From contig NC_054085.1 in assembly GCF_017562075.2 (NCBI RefSeq), forward strand, positions 19,888,222-19,952,221: 64,000 bases of DNA, written 5' to 3'. A model generated the notes under the pieces. The model worked only from the letters and a program-made list of their open reading frames with translations, was not told where the DNA came from and ran no database searches. Of this stretch, positions 59,337 through 64,000 are shown piece after piece. Within the stretch, counting starts at the first letter, position 1, and each line of letters begins with the position of its first letter. A program made the translations under genes and the position numbers. Source of the DNA: Anopheles merus (lineage: Eukaryota > Arthropoda > Insecta > Diptera > Culicidae).

Positions 59337-62300
59337 GCTGTACAGACTACGATGCACTCTCGTTAGGAAGCACACCCGACAGACCTGAGTCACTATAAAG
59401 CGAACCGGGGCCGTGTCATAGGGTTCAGCTTCCTTTTGCAGGAGACGGGGACGCGTTGGGGTTTACGAGATTTCACCCTCCGGGCCCGGACCGGCAGCCA
59501 ATTCCGGAGGAATCGAATTGATTGATTTATTGGAAACAAAATTAAATTAATCGACCATCGCTTAACGAATCGATGCACTGCTGGCATTGCTGCTACTCCC
59601 TTCCCGTTTCCATTTCTCTTTCCCCCACAACCCCCAAACTCCAGCCCAACCCCGCGGCACGGGGTTGAACCCTACATTCTACGGCAAACGATTGATCACT
59701 TCTGTTAAAGAGACCCTTTTTGTCGCCCTTTTCTTTCTCTTCGGTGCTGTTTTTCGCAGGCTACACCAACACGACTACTACTACTTGCCACTTCTTGATT
59801 ACAACGTGAACTTGCGGGCAGCAGCAGCAGAACCGTGCACACTCTTTTTTATGACGGTTTGCCGAACGGTTTGATTGCTGCCGGTCTATTGTTATAAAGC
59901 CCGCTTTCCCGCATCTTTGCCGCTGCACGGGCGCGGGCGAATAAGTGTGGCGGAGGTTTTGATCGGACTTTCGCTCTCGGCGGTGGAACGCAAAGAGCAA
60001 AGCCGGCTGCAATCGAAGGCACGCCGGGTCCGTTTGTTGCGCGCTGCAATCGGTGTGGCAGAACCGAACCGGAACCGGGGAGTGCAGCGCATCGGGAAAA
60101 TAGAGGGCTTTCCCTCACTTCTTCCGGAAGGGATTGGGGCTGGGGCGAGGGGGAAGTTTACAGTTTTATGTGGTCGCGAGAAAGTCTCATGATAAGGGTT
60201 CGGCAGTGAAAGAACCTTTAAGTTCGTTCAATAAATGGCCGCTGTTTGCCAATAGGCGATCGAAAGCAATATATCGATTATTGAGCTAAACTTTCTAGCG
60301 GCTGTCATTTATGCAAATTAATCTTTTCGGTGTGTCCATTTATTACTTTCACTAATTGCGGGGGCTTTAAGCTTCCAATTTGCTCCGTTTTTTGCCGAAG
60401 GCATTATATAGGCTTCACAACATTTAAATTACCGTTTAAGTCATTCCTTTCAAAGCAATTGTGCCCCTTCAAAACAAAACTAAACGGAACAAATCATTCA
60501 AACAACTGTATCCGTGGGAGATGCGTTAAATGTAAATATTTACAGTTGCTTGTTCAAGTGTCACAGAAGACAGCGGCAGAAGCAATGTTTGAACATCACC
60601 CGCATGCTGCTCAATAACCAAACCGGCAGACCATCTGGTCGTATGGAGTCGATGGGGCATTATATTTGTCCCACAACCGCCCGGATGGACATTTGCTATA
60701 ATTCATTCCAAAAACGCTCTGATATTTACAGTATGAAGTTAGTTTCTAATACGCACATATTTAAGCAAAAATGAAACATAATAAAAAAAGACAAAATTCT
60801 CTCTAATTAAATCAATGAATGTTTTACCACCAACGAGATTGTGAGCATATTTAAAAAGTTTTTTTGTTTGTGTCGGTACGCGATTTTCCATGAAATCCCT
60901 CATAGAGATTAATGCACGGGTGTGCTACCTTCATGATGATGGACAGAGAAAGCGCTCCTCCCCGTCAGCCATCGTGTGCTAATGTAATAAACTCATGAAA
61001 ATTCATTTAAAGAACCATCTTCTTCCCTGCGGCCTGTGGTGACTGCCGTAAAGCACTTCTAATTTGAATAATTATGTCACTTATGGCAGGCCGGGCGTGG
61101 TGTGTATGCGTGTCAGGCTGCGGCCTGCGCCCGACTTTGCACTAAGCGTAGCCATTTAAAATAATGTAATCTTTACGTTGAGCACATCAGGGTGAAATCA
61201 AGGGGGCATAGAGAAAACATCTCAGAAAAAGGTTCCTTCACGCTAAATGAAAAACGATACTGTTGACACGTGTATATGAGACCCATTCTTGCTGAATATT
61301 GCATCAGCATCAACATTTCATAAACAGTGCGCGTTATTACCCAAACACGCAATGGACGCGCAAGAGGAGCGATTTGTTTCTCACGCAACGCAACGAAATT
61401 GATGTTCGAGTGCTTTGGAAATCAATACGCAATAAAGTCCGACACATTTCTCTTCCTTTACATGTATGTAGATCACTGTCTTTGTGTCTATTTGTGCGTT
61501 GTTATCTCGCTAAATAAACGATAGCGTGTACTTAAGTTAAGGGCAACAGATTTGAGGCCCCATAATGGACCGTTTTATACCCTAAACACGTCACTATATG
61601 TTTTTTTTACATATATTTTATTTCCCCCTAGCTCACTAGGAACCCTTGAAGAGCTCCGGCGGTTAATTTCTCACTCTCAAAACCCTTCCGGACTAAATCA
61701 CCAAAGCCGCCGCCGCGTTAAATGCCACACCCAGCACGTTCTGGGAGTGAAGACATCCGATGAAGATAACATGCAAACATACTTTCACCCGGAGCGCTGG
61801 CTTGCTTTTCCCACTTGTTGTCGTCGGCACGCTCACCAAACCCACAATCCGCCTCTGTGTTCGACCGTCAGCACTCAAGCGAAAAACAAAAAATCGTTTC
61901 CTTGTTTTTTCTGCCCTTCCTTCGTCTCCTTATCGAACGGCGGAGGCCCTTTTTCCCTATCGCTGCTAAGCACATGCTTTCGGGAAACCATCTGGATAAC
62001 ACACCCAACGCCTGGTTTGAGCGCTTTCCTTTGCGGCTTCACTGCTTCGGGTCGTAAGCTGCACGAGGAGCTAGACGGTAGAACAACCCGTAGAGACAGT
62101 TTGATAAGGGTAGCAGTGGAAGTGGAAAAACGGACGAACCCTTATAAGAAGGAACTGATCGGTTTGACACTAGTGGCACTTCGTGTTTTTTGTGAGACAG
62201 TGTCTTATCAAACGCAGTTTTTATTGTCTGTTTATTGCCTGACTTTTTCCACCGACATTCGCTATCGAAACGAGTTACACAGTACTAGACTGTGCTTTAC

Positions 62301-62576
62301 AAAATCGAAAATCTTACAAATTGAGTGGTTAACTGCGCTATTTGATAGCGATAAACTTCCACAGCGGAGTTGAACTGCAGACGATATGGAGACAAAAAAA
62401 GCAATCAAACTCATTTCTTTCTAAAGACTCGCTCGACTGCACTGTGTTCAATCATTTCAACGCGTTAAGGGACAGGATTCAAATTACCAGGGATTTATTT
62501 TTATCGATGCACTCTTTCCCTCAGTACACAGCGAGACATGTGTAGGATGATGAAACCAAATTGTGTGTGCTTAAAT
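59337..62576. other. Non-coding block
   Basis: Includes a 273-residue plus-strand ORF (61,552-62,373), the longest in the window. It has mixed composition, no domain, and no usable splice or start context, and is rejected. An octamer-like ATGCAAATTAA lies at about 60,313. No RNA gene was seen. Confidence 0.45.
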
Positions 62577-63155
62577 TTATTGGGAATTATCCGAGGATAC
62601 GCACCGCAATGGTAGATCCTCCGTAGCTGGCAAGCCCATTTTCAACGCCAGACTACCCAAATAAGGCAAACCATCCCAGTTCGAGAGTACACGAAGAGGA
62701 TAAATGTGTTTTATTTCACTGCCAAAATCTAGGTCAACGCCGTGGCCGTAACTGAGAGGTTGAAAGTGTTGCATGCTAAATTGGTGCAATTAAAATTGAT
62801 ACCCTCCAGTAGTTGACACCCGACAATATACACGCTCAATGTACGGGGTCTTAAAAGACGACGCCACTTCTCCCGCCCCCGGATCGTATATCTTAACACT
62901 GTCGCCAGCCAGGGGTTGAGTCTTATAGATATTTCATGCTATCTGCTGTGTCCCGAACGAATGGTTTCTACCGTTTCGAAACTCTCCACCAAACTCCACG
63001 TTCCAATACGCGCTTTCTGAGGTGGGCGAAGTTTGTTGAATCGATACAATAACTATAACCACCCAATTTGGAATATTTCATAGAACGAAAACTACCCTGC
63101 TCTCCACCACAGCACTCTTGGTGGAAGGGAAGTTAGTGCCAAGGGTAAAACAAAG
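62577..63155 (-). pseudogene. Possible decayed coding region (one frame crossed by three stops)
   Basis: On the minus strand one frame stays protein-like across about 190 codons but is cut by TGA at 63,080-63,078, TGA at 62,936-62,934 and TAA at 62,792-62,790. The intervals before the last two stops are both 48 codons, and the frame ends at a TAA at 62,577. Segments include SESAYWNVEFGGEFRNG, GDSVKIYDPGAGEVASSF and DGLPYLGSLALKMGLP. No family was recognised, and splice sites removing the stops were not convincing. It could be an old gene remnant, an exogenous insertion, or chance. Confidence 0.3.
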
Positions 63156-64000
63156 TTATTATAATAAGTTGGCCACTCAAACGCGGGCTCAAGAGTTGGA
63201 TCACACTAACAGTGTGCGCAGTTGATTTATAGCTCACGGGTACAGTTTGGAGCGGCGCACTCAGGCGCATCTTGTTGCTAGGTCAGCAGACTTCAATGTG
63301 AGTTCTTGTCAAAAAGCCCGCGAGAGGCCGGGATTAGGTCATTAGACAGGCATAGGTACACAAACCACTACGTCCAAGCATGCAATGTCCCGTCCAAAAA
63401 ATTCAACCCTGGATGTCTAATTTTAGAACCATCCTGGCAACGAAATAACACAGGTAGGCAAGACATTCAGTGTCACTGCTCTCTTTTGGATCCTCAAATC
63501 CCTGCATACGGTTCAACCTGATTCTACAAAAGCTCTTCTCTCCAGTACCCCATATAGCATGTGTGACACAGAGCGAGAGCAAAACATATCTTCCCAAAAC
63601 ATGTTTCTCCTGCTACCTGCTGTCCCTTTGGCTCAACCTCACCAGCCAAACGGGCAGCACATAAAAATCCGGACGAATAAAACCGTCGACAACCTACCTA
63701 CCTCGCACCACCTTCCTTGACTTGGCTTCGAGTTGCTTTGAACTGCTATTCTTCGCTAAATGTGTCCTCTCTTTCTCTGTGTTCGAAACTATGCTCTGTG
63801 CAGTTGCTGCTAGCCATGTTATTAGACGCGTTTCCAAACCACTCCGAGGGGCAACCCGGACGAAGAAGATGGCGCGCAGGAATGCCATGCCCCAGGGCCC
63901 CTCCTTAAAGGTGCGTAATGTAAATAATGCCGCCCCGGTGAGGGTTCGTCGTCAGCCCGTCGTCCGTCCGGCGGCAATGGGGCGCGATGCGTCGTCTCAG
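63156..64000. other. Right-edge stretch, nothing supported
   Basis: Minus-strand frames at 63,403-63,597 and 63,694-63,888 are short and lack splice support; the first is in a different frame from the possible pseudogene at its left. The last 100 bases are GC-rich and end at the window edge, so a feature could begin there unseen. Confidence 0.4.

Noticed and set aside
61552..62373. 273-residue plus-strand ORF, the longest in the window
   Set aside because: Mixed composition, no domain or signal peptide, overlapping short ORFs in the other frames, and no promoter or splice context. Length alone is within chance for 64 kb and six frames.
1..64000. CRISPR arrays, operons, phage or other prokaryotic defence systems
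   Set aside because: The window is clearly insect genomic DNA; the tandem repeats seen have no regular spacer architecture.

Overview
The window looks like mosquito chromosomal DNA, most likely Anopheles. Coding density is very low and there are many microsatellites. The two protein genes that can be named are insect orthologues split by small introns. A tRNA-derived SINE at 29.2 kb resembles, as far as I remember, the SINE200 family of Anopheles gambiae. There is no prokaryotic gene organisation, CRISPR array, operon, rRNA gene or canonical tRNA gene.

Layout. (1) Positions 1-12,509 are the 5' part of a very long first intron of the disco-interacting protein 2 gene (Dip2), transcribed on the minus strand. 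It carries two well-delimited MITE-like elements (1,286-1,905 and 2,897-3,340), a 254-bp GT tract and no convincing exons. (2) 12,510-12,594 is the first coding exon of Dip2, followed to about 14.1 kb by its 5' UTR/promoter side, rich in CA/TG repeats. (3) About 14.2-15.8 kb is intergenic, with a 2 x 39-bp tandem and a perfect hairpin. (4) About 15.8-21.8 kb, also on the minus strand, holds the 3' half of failed axon connections (fax): a probable 3.6-kb 3' UTR and four coding exons (19,502-19,679; 19,759-19,955; 20,719-20,856; 21,457-21,795) whose reading phases all agree. (5) From 21,796 to the right edge (42.2 kb) I could not find the N-terminal fax exon, so this is probably a giant fax intron or its upstream region.

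Inside the right-hand block are repeats: a SINE with a 12-bp target-site duplication, a diverged relative of it, two families of 250-390 bp duplicated units, and a perfect hairpin. There are also four weakly supported gene candidates: a spliced minus-strand model at 42.6-43.7 kb, a transmembrane C-terminus at 55.2-55.6 kb (plus), a secreted 73-residue ORF at 59.1-59.3 kb (minus), and a frame interrupted by stop codons at 62.6-63.2 kb (minus). None could be assigned to a family.

How the genes relate. fax and Dip2 lie in tandem on the minus strand, with the fax 3' end facing the Dip2 promoter over about 2-3 kb. In Drosophila both are linked to the nervous system: fax interacts genetically with Abl in axons, and Dip2 affects axon and dendrite patterning and lipid metabolism. 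The long introns and long 3' UTR fit neural genes, but no functional link can be read from the sequence. All splice models were made by eye and need transcript support.
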